Assembly (NCBI GenBank): GCA_958496175.1
Contig: OY292274.1
Coordinates: 26,947,482-27,011,481, forward strand
Source: Sisyra terminalis
Taxonomy: Eukaryota > Arthropoda > Insecta > Neuroptera > Sisyridae
DNA length: 64,000 bases
Direction: 5' to 3'
Part shown: positions 51,188-62,200 of the stretch, piece after piece
Numbering within the stretch: position 1 is the first letter of the stretch
How the letters are laid out: every line of letters starts with the position of its first letter
Notes under the pieces: generated by a model
Database searches by the model: none
Told to the model about the DNA's origin: nothing
Seen by the model: the letters and a program-made list of their open reading frames with translations, nothing else
Position numbers and translations under genes: made by a program

Positions 51188-51424
51188 TATATTAGACTAG
51201 AAAATCCCAAATGCAAATGCTACTTCTTTTGATTTATTTAATAATCAGGTAATTTTAAGGACACAAAAAGAAAATGACACAAAATTTTTAAATTAGATAT
51301 TATTGTTTAGATTTCAGCAAATAGTATAGCAATAATGAAATATTTTATTTTTTACAATGATAACCGATTAAAAACATTAAATTCATCTTACCTTTCAATT
51401 GTTTGATGAGAATATTAGCTTAAT

Positions 51425-51905
51425 AATAGGGGGACCGGAAAATAATGTCGTTTGTTTAGCATAAAATGAAAACACTACATTTAGGAACAAGCTTCTGACA
51501 TCTAGTATGCAAATTTTTAGTGCTAAATAAGAAAAATTAACAAATTACTGAAAAATATGTGAATATTACATTTTAAATATCATTTAAGTTTTCAAGCTTT
51601 TACCACTCAGAAAATGTTGTAGCAATTGAAACAAATAAAAATCTGATAAAATAACTTTAGCTGATTATGGTGACTAAGGTAATGTCACCTATACCCTTAA
51701 TTTATTAGTTTTTCTACTCATTTTCTTATGCAGAGGAATCTGCATTATAGTATTGCAGAATAATTTTTTTCTATAGACTATTCCTTCAAAACTTTTGGGT
51801 ATTTGATTAGTCGACCGATTTGACAGCTCTTCGACTGTCTGACATGGATTTGGTACCATTTTCTTCCTTAACATCTTATTATTTAAAAATTTTGTCATTC
51901 TCAGA
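51425..51905 (-). mobile_element. Diverged DNA-transposon-like repeat, copy A (Tc1/mariner-like?)
   Basis: Collinear with copy B at 57.5-58.0 kb. Both start TA…GG..ACCGGAAA.TA.TGTCG and share GACATCTAG..GCAAATTTTTA, a TACCACT.AG.AAATGT block and a tail containing TTGACAGCTCTT. On the minus strand copy A has a fragment with KMVPNPCQTVEELSN that aligns with KMVPNVCQKIKELSN in copy B, so the family once carried a coding region. I do not recognise the protein. The TA-bounded end with ACCGGAAA.TA.TGTCG resembles mariner-type termini, but this assignment is tentative. It lies just downstream (in transcript order) of the 36-nt exon. Confidence 0.6.
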
Positions 51906-52409
51906 TGGTACGAGTTAGGGAACTCCAAATTATCGAATCTGAACTAAAAATAACTCATTTGATATTAATGAACATACAGTACACATGGATAAATATTAAA
52001 AATGTTTTTGGTAGCATCTTTGCATTACTGCAAAATACGAAGAGCATAACAATACTGACCTTGTATTCCTTTGGACATTCATATTACCACTTCAATATTT
52101 TCAGAATAACAAATACTTTTTTAATCTATCACAAGTTTACTAATACTCTAATCACAAAATGTCTTAAATCTTTAAAATAACATATTAGCCGACGAAAGGA
52201 AACTTTATATATTTATGTTCAGACATGACATTACTATATATGTTATAAATTTTTACATACTTTACTGATTCTAGTTTTTTTTGTTTAAATATATGCTAGG
52301 TAACATTTCTTAAAAAATGATATGCTTCGAAAAATACTTAACTTTACTACTCATTGGTTAAGTTTGGCAACATATTTTTAATAAGCTAATCAATTAAAAA
52401 AATACTCAC

Positions 52410-52445
52410 CATCTCCGCCCATGCTCCCGTGGGAACTGTCAACTT
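52410..52445 (-). CDS. 36-nt coding micro-exon, phase 1 to phase 1
   Basis: On the minus strand a TTTATGTTTCAG acceptor is followed by 36 exonic bases and a strong donor ATG|GTGAGTATT. If the upstream exon at 56845-56997 splices to it, the split codon completes as CAA (Gln) and the exon reads VDSSHGSMGGD, then leaves one base for the next exon. The exon is G+C-rich while the surrounding intron is strongly AT-rich. Its length is an exact multiple of three and both phases are 1, so it could be skipped without a frameshift; it may be an alternative cassette exon. The peptide is Gly/Ser-rich and probably disordered, so no domain can be assigned. Phase compatibility with its neighbour is the main support. 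Confidence 0.7.
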
Positions 52446-53728
52446 CTGAAACATAAAGTTCTATTTTTAAATATTACTGTATATAAAAAAAGTTATAAAT
52501 AAAATGGTAAGATTGTTTTAAAAATTATAGGCAACCAACGCGTGTAGCAATATTTTCCATGTTTCAATTACCTTAAAATACATATAAGTAAGGTGCTCAT
52601 ACTGATACTCGTTTTATTATCACAACGAAAAATAAAATAAAACAGGTGTTGGGTGATGAAAATGACTGAGCATGAATTATTTTACATTTTATAGCGTCTT
52701 AAATACATGTAAACATAACGACATGCAGTGCTGTCTTTATTATTGAACTTGCATATCGTCAATGAAATACGAAAATGGATTTTATTTTAACCACAGTATG
52801 ACTATAAATCAAAAAAACATGAGATCATATTCCAAATGAATGTTATTTCAATATTTTTTTTTCTTTATTTATTGGTGATAAATTAAAAGAAACACTCGAT
52901 TTTATATATGATACACATATATGTATATGCAATATTTAAATTGATAATTGCAATTGAAGTTAATCGTCTTCGGCATGCACGTGAGTAAATGATTTAATTT
53001 AAATGAATGATTTAAGGAGTCGTTTTCTAATTAAATTATTATCATTTACGTGCAAATTGCAGCCAATTGATTCATGATATTTCCAGGCAACTAAATTGTT
53101 TTACACGAATTTTAACGAACTAATTTTAATCGCTCTTGTTACAACAAAAAATTAATTATAATTCATTATAAAATTCATTTAACAATTGAGCTATTTTTTA
53201 TAAAAAATTAATTTAAAAAAATCTTGATTTAATCCAAACTTTCGTTGGAAAATAATTATACCTTATAAATTAAAATTAAATCTTATGCATACTAATTATG
53301 TGACGATACATTTCAAGCAAAGCTTTTTCCAAAAGTAAATCTACGAAGAGAGTTTTACTTCAAGGTAATATTTTGAAATAATTGATCTAACTATATTGTT
53401 AAAAATAACCAAGTTTTTTCTTTTTCATTGATAGTTAGATAGAAATAAAATCCTTTTAAAAAAGAGAATGATATTATCCTATTATTACATCAATCCTTAT
53501 CTTTGATTCTGCGACCTCGATTCTCTCAAAAGAACAAATACCTTAAGTTATGAAGCCGGAAAATACATCTTCTCTTTATACTTCTTTAGCTTGTTTTTTG
53601 TACAATGATTATTGGTATTGTTTTTTACTACTACTCGTATTTTTCCTCTTATCATTATTTTAATTCTTTAACACTTTCATATTTAATGTTCTAAATATAG
53701 AACTCTCTTTTAAAATCACTGTCTACGC

Positions 53729-53775
53729 CAGGGGTGACCAACCACCGGCCTCTTGAGGCCTGCCTTAACCATTTT
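53729..53775 (+). mobile_element. hAT-type transposon end, partial
   Basis: CAGGGGTGACCAACC followed by the palindromic CCGGCCTCTTGAGGCC motif is a classic hAT-element left end (CAGGGGTG.CAAAC… with a subterminal GGCC palindrome). The 8 bp before it (GTCTACGC) would be the target duplication, but I found no matching right end or second copy of the 8 bp. The element is truncated or too decayed to delimit on its right side. Confidence 0.55.
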
Positions 53776-55128
53776 TCCACCCGTAAGATTGATCAGACTT
53801 TTACAAAATATAAATTTTATAATGGCCAAAGTGATAAAAACCAATATATTGAAAATGCTTAAAGTTCATCTAAATATAATATAGATGAATCGTGTAGTAT
53901 TTATTGAGTTTTTCGTTCCTACAGGAAAAGAATTTTGGAATTACTAATCCAACTTACGCTATGTTGAAAATTTCAAATGTTTTCATTTTGGTGCTTTAAT
54001 ATCTACTAACAAGGAAGTGTAAAAAGTGCACAAAGTAGGTACGTTACAATTGGAATATAATGGTTCGTTTCCAAGAAAACGAGCGTTTGTGTATTTGTGT
54101 AATATCGATTTTAACGTTTTGCTATGTACTCTACAAAAATCAAAGATAAAATTTCATATTTTTTATACAAAATATATTAACGAAAATTAATCGTTTAGTC
54201 TTTCTACCTTGTAAAGAAAAATTCAAATAAAATTAAAAAAGGTGAAAAAAGAATCAAGTGTATAATTATTTACCTTTACCTCTTTATCAAAAGACTAGGA
54301 CTATGTGCATGTATTAATCATATATCATGAATATTAATAATGAACTATGAATACCCTTACAAAAGAATGCACTCTGTATTGTACAAGTGGGATACAAATT
54401 TGTAAATAGTTTAATAATCGAAGGACACTATTGTCAGTGAATGTATGACAACAATATAAAAAATTATAATTATTATACTGACTACTTATTACACAGAATG
54501 TTTTTTATTTATTTATTTTATTTTCAAATAAATTGCAATATCTGCATAGGGTTGCAATAAGTGCATTGAATCCATAGACAACCACATGTAAGCACTAGTC
54601 TCAGTAGAATACAGAATGTTGAAAAAATTAACTCAAATAAGATTATTTGATAAAATTAACAGTCCCATGAAATGTTAACAGAGTTTAAATCTACAGTAAC
54701 TAAAATATTGAAAAGATCATGAATTTTTATATGAATTGTATCATACCATTGGCTTATGTATAATATTTTCTCTGCAACCATATAATAACTACATATGTCG
54801 TTTCAGCACGAGCGAATATCTAATAACTAAGTAATTTAATTAAGTCATTTTTTTTCTTTCTTCTTTACTTACTACACTTTAATTTAATAATAGGTCATTT
54901 CGAATATCTTATTTCCTTTAAAAAAATCAGTTTAAATATATAAAAAATACAACAATTTTGAAAAAGATTTTTTTAATTCTAAATAAATTGTTCATTTATA
55001 AAATTCTGCAACTGATATATGTTCAAGTAGATTATATTAATAAATAATAGAGTTGTGAAGGCTACTATTACCACTATAAAAACAGAAAAAAATAATTTTA
55101 GGTATACCATAAAAATCAAGGTATTTTT

Positions 55129-55308
55129 CGTGGATCAGAACTATTATGGTTCAATTTATTCGCGACTTAAAGTAAAGACAAAGTAGAAAATGCATCGTTA
55201 CCTAAAACTGACGTCCCTGAAAAGGACATGAGCCAATTTTATTGTATTTGCTGTAAATATTGATTACATTTTTGTGAATAAATTGGGCCATTATATTTTT
55301 GATCCACG
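55129..55308. repeat. Inverted repeat with 35-bp arms (small MITE-like element)
   Basis: CGTGGATCAGAACTATTATG then GTTCAATTTATTCGC (55129-55163) is inverted at 55274-55308, where the complement reads CGTGGATCAAAAATATAATG then GCCCAATTTATTCAC. The roughly 110-bp centre is non-coding. No clear target duplication was found. It may be an old MITE or a fixed hairpin. Confidence 0.6.
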
Positions 55309-55529
55309 CTGATGTGCCTGGTCCTCAGGAATACCGAAATTATGGGGACTCGAGCGATTTTACAGCCAATAAAGTAGGAATCTCTATTTAGGGCCTTATG
55401 ATAAAAACTGCGTTTTTGAAATTCCTAATGAAAAATGACACGTCTTTATAAAAGTTTCATCTTTCAACAAAAGATATAATGTATTAAAGACGTATATCCC
55501 CTTGATTTACATATTATATTTTTAATTGG

Positions 55530-55688
55530 TATTTACCGTCACTATATAACTTCTAAGGTCTTTAGCGACTTAAGGGTTAATAAAAATTTATATTCGAGAA
55601 ATGTCGAAAATTGGCTCGATATGAGGATCGAACCCAACACCTACCAGTTTTGAAGCAGTCACCTTGACCACTCGGCCACCAGTAGGCT
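55530..55688 (-). repeat. tRNA-derived SINE copy, minus strand
   Basis: Read on the minus strand: GCCTACTGGTGGCCGAGTGG, then TCAAGGTGACTGCTTC, AAAACTGGTAGGTGTTGG and box B GGTTCGATCCTC. The tail follows as AACCCTTAAGTCGCTAAAG with ATAGTGACGGTAAAT. This is the best-preserved head of the family in the window, and shows the tRNA-Ser/Leu-like box A (TGGCCGAGTGG) most clearly. Confidence 0.88.
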
Positions 55689-56844
55689 CATGTTAAATTA
55701 TTCACAAAAAATTTTTAATCAACAACTAATCCAGTGACTCCAGATTTTTGTTTGCAGATTGATAGTTTAAATAGTTCAAATTTTGTGTTTATGTTATTTT
55801 TTTTCTACCCATATATTACGTTAACGCTCGAGTCACCTTTAAGGGGTCTGTTTTGCGTTTTCGGAAAGCTTTACAATTCTATTAAAGCTCTATATGTATT
55901 TTATGTTTAAGCTAAGTGAGTAAGTATATGCCTACATAAAATGTGATTATCTTTTAAAACCTTGTAATGCTTTTAATGGATTTAATATATTATAAGTTAT
56001 CCATAAGTAATCGTCAATGCAGTCTAATAATTTTAAGAAAATTCAAGCCAGCTCAAAGTAAAATAATAAATATCAGAATTATTGTGAACATATCGTATAG
56101 CAAAGATGAAAAACGAAGTGGTGGTTTTTAAATGGCGGCGATGCATCTTAAAAGTGAGCCGTTAACATGCCATTTAGGATGCATTACATATCTTACTGAC
56201 CACTGCCCATACCAAACATTAGCCAATATTCCAGTCACTTGTCTTTATCGACATTCGACCATTCCGACCGTCACTGCAAATATTTATATCTTCTTTTTGA
56301 GAAATTTATCACCGTTTATTTTAATTTCGATTATTCGTTGTAGTGGAACAATACGAGTAGAGCCATATTTCATTGGTGGTGGTGTTGATTTGCAACACTC
56401 ACACTGACCTTATGCAGTTTGGTTTGTATGTATAAGCATTTCCAACGCCTTCGCAGAATGTGTTGAAGTTATAACTTAATCGAACAGGCATTTGTCTTTA
56501 ATAGAAACGTATTCTGCCTTCGGTCTTCTCATACGTGAATTTCGTATTTATTTATTTTTGTATTTGTCCTTTTTTTATTTATAATATTCATATTTTCTCA
56601 ACGAACACATTTGCTCATGTTTGTTGTCAAAATATTGCACATAAGATTTGTGTCTTTATTTTTAACATACAAGAACGATTTGAATAAGTCACAGCAAATA
56701 TTTTGCCCGCTTCACAAAATAAATGAAGATTCAATTTAAATGTTTTAATTTTATTTTGTGGGTTAATTTAAAAGGTGACTGATAAAAGTCGACTTGGGTG
56801 GGATATATATATTATATGACTGCAAATATATTCAATGAACTTAC

Positions 56845-56997
56845 GTTTTTTCTTGTGCTCGTTGTCTGAATGTTGAGGAGCTTGCACGTGGTGGAGTAGG
56901 GCCTGCTGCGTATCCATGTGCAGACCCATACCCGCCCCGTGCTGGCCCATGGGCCCCGGGTGACACTCCATGCTGATCATGTCAGTTCCAGTGGACC
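56845..56997 (-). CDS. 153-nt coding exon of an unidentified Met/His/Gln-rich regulatory protein
   Basis: On the minus strand a TTTTGCAG acceptor precedes 153 exonic bases and a consensus donor (C|GTAAGTTC). Two of the three frames hit a stop within the first 20 bases; the third is open throughout and gives 50 whole codons plus split codons at both ends (phase 1 at each side). It starts STGTDMISMECHPGPMG, continues with a Gly/Met/His stretch (QHGAGMGLHMD), then QQALLHHVQAPQH, and ends SDNEHKKK. It has 5 Met and 7 His in 50 residues and no folded-domain signature; the lysine run could be part of a nuclear localisation signal or the edge of a DNA-binding domain in the next exons. G+C is far above the flanks. 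It resembles linkers of developmental transcription factors or RNA-binding proteins, but I cannot name the gene. Its 3' neighbour in the transcript is probably the 36-nt exon at 52410-52445. Confidence 0.82.
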
Positions 56998-57468
56998 CTG
57001 CAAAATTATTAGAAACAATTATTTGGAGAACAGCATTAGTTTCTTCAAATAAATTTAATTAAATTTTAAATACATCAAAAGACTAAAAATGAAAGGTGAA
57101 AGAGACATGTCATATGGCAGGCGAGGGAGTCCAATACACACCCCATTGAAAGTCACTTTATCGAAACAAAGTTGATACGAGAAAGAGCAAGTACGGAAAG
57201 TAATCGATGACATCGACATAATTAAAATCAATTATGTTTTTAATGATTTCTTCGATTAATTATATAGATTTTAAAACTTTATACAAAGTTTAACATTTAA
57301 TATTAATTGGTTCTGCAATTTTTGTTCTTGATTTTCCATTATTTTATACATAGTTAAAGCCATAGCTTTTTAGTGAAATTAGTAATAAGAAATTATCATA
57401 TTATCTTAAAAAATACACTTGTAGTTATAATCAATGGTTACTAATTAGTTTTCGTAATAACAATATAT

Positions 57469-58000
57469 TAAGGATACCGGAAAGTATTGTCGTTTTTTCA
57501 ATATACAAATATAACACAAAATTTTGTTACAACTATTGATTTGAAATCAATTATATAATCAGCCTCGATAGTATCAACGTTTTGACATCTAGGGAGCAAA
57601 TTTTTAATGTCATATTTGTAAAAATCAATTCATTACTAAGGACAATACCAAAAAATTACATTTTGAACATCACTTCAATGTTCAAATTTTGTACCACTTA
57701 GTAAATGTGGAAACGATTGAAATAAATAGAAATCCGATGAAATGACTTTGGACGGTTATAGTGGTTACGGCAATATCACCTCCCCCTTAATTAATTAGTT
57801 TTTTCCAGAACTTCTGCAGAAGGGTCTTCCTTAACCGTGTTGTAGCATAGGATTTTATATGTTAACAGTTTTTGGACACTTTTGGGTGTTTGGCCGATCG
57901 ATTAAGATTGATTAGGATTATTTGACAGCTCTTTGATTTTCTGGCATACATTTGGCACCATTTTTCCTCTTAACTTTTTATGTTTAAAACTGACCAGGAA
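57469..58000 (-). mobile_element. Diverged DNA-transposon-like repeat, copy B (Tc1/mariner-like?)
   Basis: The copy is a direct, collinear relative of copy A at 51.4-51.9 kb. It opens TAAGGATACCGGAAAGTATT then GTCG and shares GACATCTAGG.AGCAAATTTTTA, TACCACTTAGTAAATGTGG, GGTTATAGTGGTTACGGCAA and TTGACAGCTCTTTGA. Minus-strand coding traces include KMVPNVCQKIKELSN, an in-frame stop and CYNTVKEDPSAEVLEK. No intact ORF remains. Confidence 0.6.
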
Positions 58001-58199
58001 CAACTCAACAAATCATCAAAAAAATTTTTTTAACATTTCATAAAATGTTTAATGTTAAACTACATGTCAATGAGTTTCTATTTTTAATCCATAGTAATCT
58101 GTTACTGTACTAGACTGTCTTAAATGTAATTGACATAGACTAATAAAATTGGATCAAAGTAGGAACAACTGTAAATATTACCGTCTAATATCTTATTCT

Positions 58200-59235
58200 A
58201 GTATAATTATGATGTCCGTGTTGCAAGCAAGAGAGACAGGCTAAAATATCTGCTGAAAGAAGAACAATAATTTAAAGAAAAGCTCAGGAATTGAAGGCCC
58301 AATGTATCTTTGCTTCATTGATTACAAGAAGTCTTTCGATAATCTTAAGTGGCAAAAATTTTGGGACACTTTAATTGGGATCGGCGTACCAATCCATCGG
58401 ATCTCCACTGTTAAAAATATTTATGAAGACTTGAAAGTAATAGTAAAAATTTAATACACCTTATAAATACGACATTCAAAAAGGTGTACGACAGGATTGC
58501 ATACATCCACCAATACTTTATAAAGTATACAGTCCGATTATAAAGCGACTAGTTTTGGAATAGTCTAAAATTGGTGGAAAGCGATTTTCTACCAACCTTC
58601 GTTTCGCAGACGATACAACCTTAACTGGGAACAGTGAAAGAGAGAAAGCTGCTAAAACTCATTCGAAGGCTTGAAGTCGTAAGTCTTGATTATAGTCTAA
58701 AAACTAACACCAATAAGAGCAAATAATGATCGTTGACCACCTTAAATGAAAAATAAAATCAGGCAGAAAGAAGAAGCCTCTTCGTAGTTGTGGGTAGATT
58801 TGTGTATCTATGCTCAATACTGTAAAAATCCGGCTCATGCGAACATAACGAAATTATGAAGATTGCAACATAATAAAAGCCACTCAAATCGGATTGGTTA
58901 ATACGTTAGTTTTTCCTATTTACTCCTACGCTGCGGAAACTTGAACTATCCGTGCTGTTTATCGGTGACGAATTGATGTCTTCGAAACAGGGGTTTAAAT
59001 GAGAATTCTGCGGAGCCTATGGACAGCTAGAAGAACAAATGTTTCTATCTTAAACGAAGTCATGCTAGTCGAATGGCTCTCTTCACTACCACATGGACGA
59101 ATCCTCGGGTTTTTCGAACATATCGCGCGCTATGATATCTATGGAAAATTAAGAGTACAAGAACGGCCTGAAGGGAAACCTTGAAACCTGAAGAGGAACC
59201 GAAGAGGACCTTGTATCTATACTCCGTGATTAACA
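58200..59235 (+). pseudogene. Non-LTR retrotransposon (RTE/jockey-like) reverse transcriptase, frameshifted remnant
   Basis: Pieces of one reverse transcriptase appear in order on the plus strand but in different frames. First, YLCFIDYKKSFDNLKW at 58305 onward (RT motif with the first catalytic Asp), continuing to GIGVPIHRISTVKNIYED. Then KGVRQDCIHPPILYKVYSP from 58480 (the GxRQGCxLSPxLF-type motif), followed after an in-frame stop by LRFADDTTLTGNSE, with the FADD catalytic motif at 58603-58614. Next comes a LLKLIRRLEVVS piece and IGLVNTLVFPIYSYAAET, and finally the tail frame 58999-59184 with TARRTNVSILNEV and ILGFFEHIARYD, typical of the C-terminal region of insect LINE ORF2. Stops and frameshifts show that it is dead. 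The 5' endonuclease part is absent. Confidence 0.88.
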
Positions 59236-62200
59236 CAATAAATTATTATGCCAAATAAACGATGATATTGCCTTCTTAAAATTATTGAGGGTTCAAATTC
59301 AATTAAGAAGTAATAATAAAAATATAAATAAATAGTAAGCAGAAGATACAATACCTGCCTTATTTTTATGTATAGATCGGAATTTTCACATTTAAATAGT
59401 GATATTTATCTTTAAAATAAAATTTTATCTGAAGGATATAGAAAATTTACAAATAATGATCTGTGCAAATATTTGTACAGGATTAATCTGTCAGATAAAA
59501 TTGTATCCATTTAATAGCTATCTTAAGAATATAATCTATTTTCCTCTTTGAATGAAAATATCGGTCCTTAATGTCATTGATTTATTTTTCCATAGTTAAA
59601 TCTAAAATATACATAACGCAATTTTACACGAAAATTAAAAATATTTGGTCATTTGAAACATTGAATTCTTTTACTTGTGATATTTATTCATATATGCAAC
59701 GAAACCGTTTTATCATTAATTATATGATTTTGGTTGCAGAACTTTTGAAACTAATAATTTGTGTATTGAAATATTTTTATTTAATTATAGTTATATTTTT
59801 TTATATAACTTTACTTAGTTTTATTAATTTTTTTCATGCCAATCTACTTGATCGTTTGTAATGTACCTAACTGAAGTATAAGTGCACAAATAAAGTTACT
59901 AAAGGAAGTTGATATTTCACGACAAAAAGTTATGTAAATTAATTAGAATAGTTTGAAATAGTTCACATGCTCATAAATGTTTAATATTTTTTACTTTAAT
60001 TCCACAATAAGCCAGTACACTTGTATATAATAAATGATTATTTTTCTAATGATTTTAACTAACAATATTATTTGCCTCCTTTATGGCTTATATTCTTTTT
60101 TATCAGTTTAAATTATACTACTGTAACTATAGCGTTATTGTGTAGGTTCAGTATTAAAAGTTTTTGAATTACAGTATAAACAATTCGGTTGTTACCTATC
60201 TATAACAAATAATTAGTTACGGCTATCTATTTTTCATCTATTCAATTAATTTAAAAAAAATATTTCATCCTAAGAACATAATAAAAGTCTGTGTATTTTT
60301 CTTGGGTTATTATATATTGTTGACTTAAACTAATGGCGATTTTTATAAATCAGTTAATTTTTTTATTAAACATTAAATACCACAAATTTATTTCTTCGCC
60401 TCAAAGCCGTGATTTTTTTTTAAAGAAACTTGAGGGATCATTCACACTACATATATACTACATGAACGTTATGATCGTTAACTTAGGACTCGTTAACGCC
60501 AACCGTGTAATTATTAAATGTGGAACAAAACAAAGCCGCCAAGCAATACGATGAACGATCTGGTTGGTCCCAAACAAATAAACATTCTTATTATTTCCTT
60601 CATATTTATGACTAGGTAATATTTTCTATTAATAAATATGGAACAAATTAGAAATAGGAAAGAAAAAGTAAAAATCGCATTTATCGCTTAGAAATCATTC
60701 CAATGATAACCGTTTTCTTTGAAAAACAAAATAGATAAATGAAAAGTTTTATTTTGCATCTTACGAGCGTTTTTAATTTCCTTTTATAATAATTATATAT
60801 TATTAGAAGAACGACAGATTAAAATTAAGTATTTTACTGTTGTTGAAGAGACAATAAGCTATTTTATGCTTGAATGAGGTCCGATATTTATATTTTATCC
60901 GTATCATTTTTCTTCCGTGTCTATGTCATCACGTATACTTATATTTAAAATAGAAGATATTTTCTATGAGCATTTTTAATAGAAAAAAAATGGAAAAAAT
61001 GACCGCGATGAACTAAATTCAATGTCACTTCTTCATCAAGTGGAATTCGAAGAAAAACCACAAGAAAATATACATTTTACGTAAAATTCGCCCTTTTTTC
61101 TCGCGTTATTGTCGGTAGAAAAAATTGGGGCTACTGAAAGGAGAAAACAGTTCAAATTTGGTTTTGTGAAACAATAAAAATCCGTTTCCGTTTTATGTTA
61201 ATTTTACGTGAATGTGAACACTCGCGCACCAATGTAAATTTTAAGGATTTATTTCGAAAAAAAAAATAAATAATAAAAAAGTATCATGCAATGTTTCGGA
61301 ATAATTTTTTGTAATTATTCGTTTGCAACCCTCCAAGATAAGAGTTTCCTTGTTGATAGCCGTCTGTAGTAACGAAACACAGTAGTTAAAGAAATAAATC
61401 GTTACGTAACGGCCACACCATATGCCATGTTTTAAGTTGCATCGAAAGAATAACTACTTTAAATATCCGTTAAATTGTCGGACCTTTAAGCGGGAAAATT
61501 TCTTTATTTCTGATAGAAGTGGTTACTTAAAAAGTATCGTTATAGAAATCATGTCACCAAATAGTCTAGCGCCTTAAGGCTAATTGTACGGTATGATTAA
61601 CGTACTTCATCTCCGGAATTACTTCGTCTTTCCTCTAATTCTATGCGTGCTCACCATCCAATCTTCCTCGTTATTAACAAGATATTTAATAAACAATTAT
61701 CGTTTAACAAGAAATGTTTATTACAATTTTTCGTTTTTACTTTTTTTTTAACAAGTTTATTACAAGAGTATATGTGTCTAAGTCAACTTACGTTTAATAC
61801 GTAGATACGATATATTAAAAACTTGTTCATTGTTCTATAATTCTATTTAACGTTTTTAACGTCATGTCTTATAAACTTATACAATATACATGAGGATGAT
61901 ACACATGTATTGACCAACCAAGAATAATATTGTATTCTGCAGTTGACTCGTTTACAATGCTATTTTCAGATTTTTAATGGAAAGGTTAATTATTTATAAA
62001 ACAAGACATACTTATAGTTTCTTTTGCTATATGATTTTTTTACAAGGAATTACTTCAAAAAAAAATTATTGAAAATATAAGCAATGCAACAGAACTCATT
62101 TATCAATCATATTCGTCTATCTATATGCAATGACTCGACAACATAGATTTATTAATAAAATTTTTGATCTCGTTACATTTTTCATGTAAAATAAATTTAT

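Larger units (their letters stand above)
52446..56844 (-). other. Intron between the two recognised exons (4.4 kb)
   Basis: Read on the minus strand it opens with C|GTAAGTTC at 56844 and closes with TTTCAG at 52446. It contains a hAT-like end at 53.73 kb, a small inverted repeat at 55.13-55.31 kb and a minus-strand SINE copy at 55.53-55.69 kb. The open frame at 56132-56407 (plus) has no recognisable domain; the block near it is modestly GC-elevated and lies close to the 153-nt exon. Confidence 0.65.

Noticed and set aside
51689..51928. 79-residue minus-strand ORF as a host gene
   Set aside because: The same peptide, diverged and with a stop, recurs in the second repeat copy at 57.8 kb, so it is transposon-derived.
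56132..56407. 91-residue plus-strand ORF near the 153-nt exon
   Set aside because: It has no domain or supporting transcript signals, lies antisense inside an intron, and its composition is compatible with a non-coding GC-elevated block.
56768..56980. 70-residue minus-strand ORF starting at an internal Met and running past 56845
   Set aside because: Its C-terminal part reads through a consensus donor (C|GTAAGTTC) into AT-rich intron, and its Met is internal to an exon that extends to 56997. The exon model explains it better.
58999..59184. 61-residue ORF as an independent small gene
   Set aside because: It is the C-terminal fragment of the LINE reverse-transcriptase remnant and is in the same frame as the upstream FADD block.
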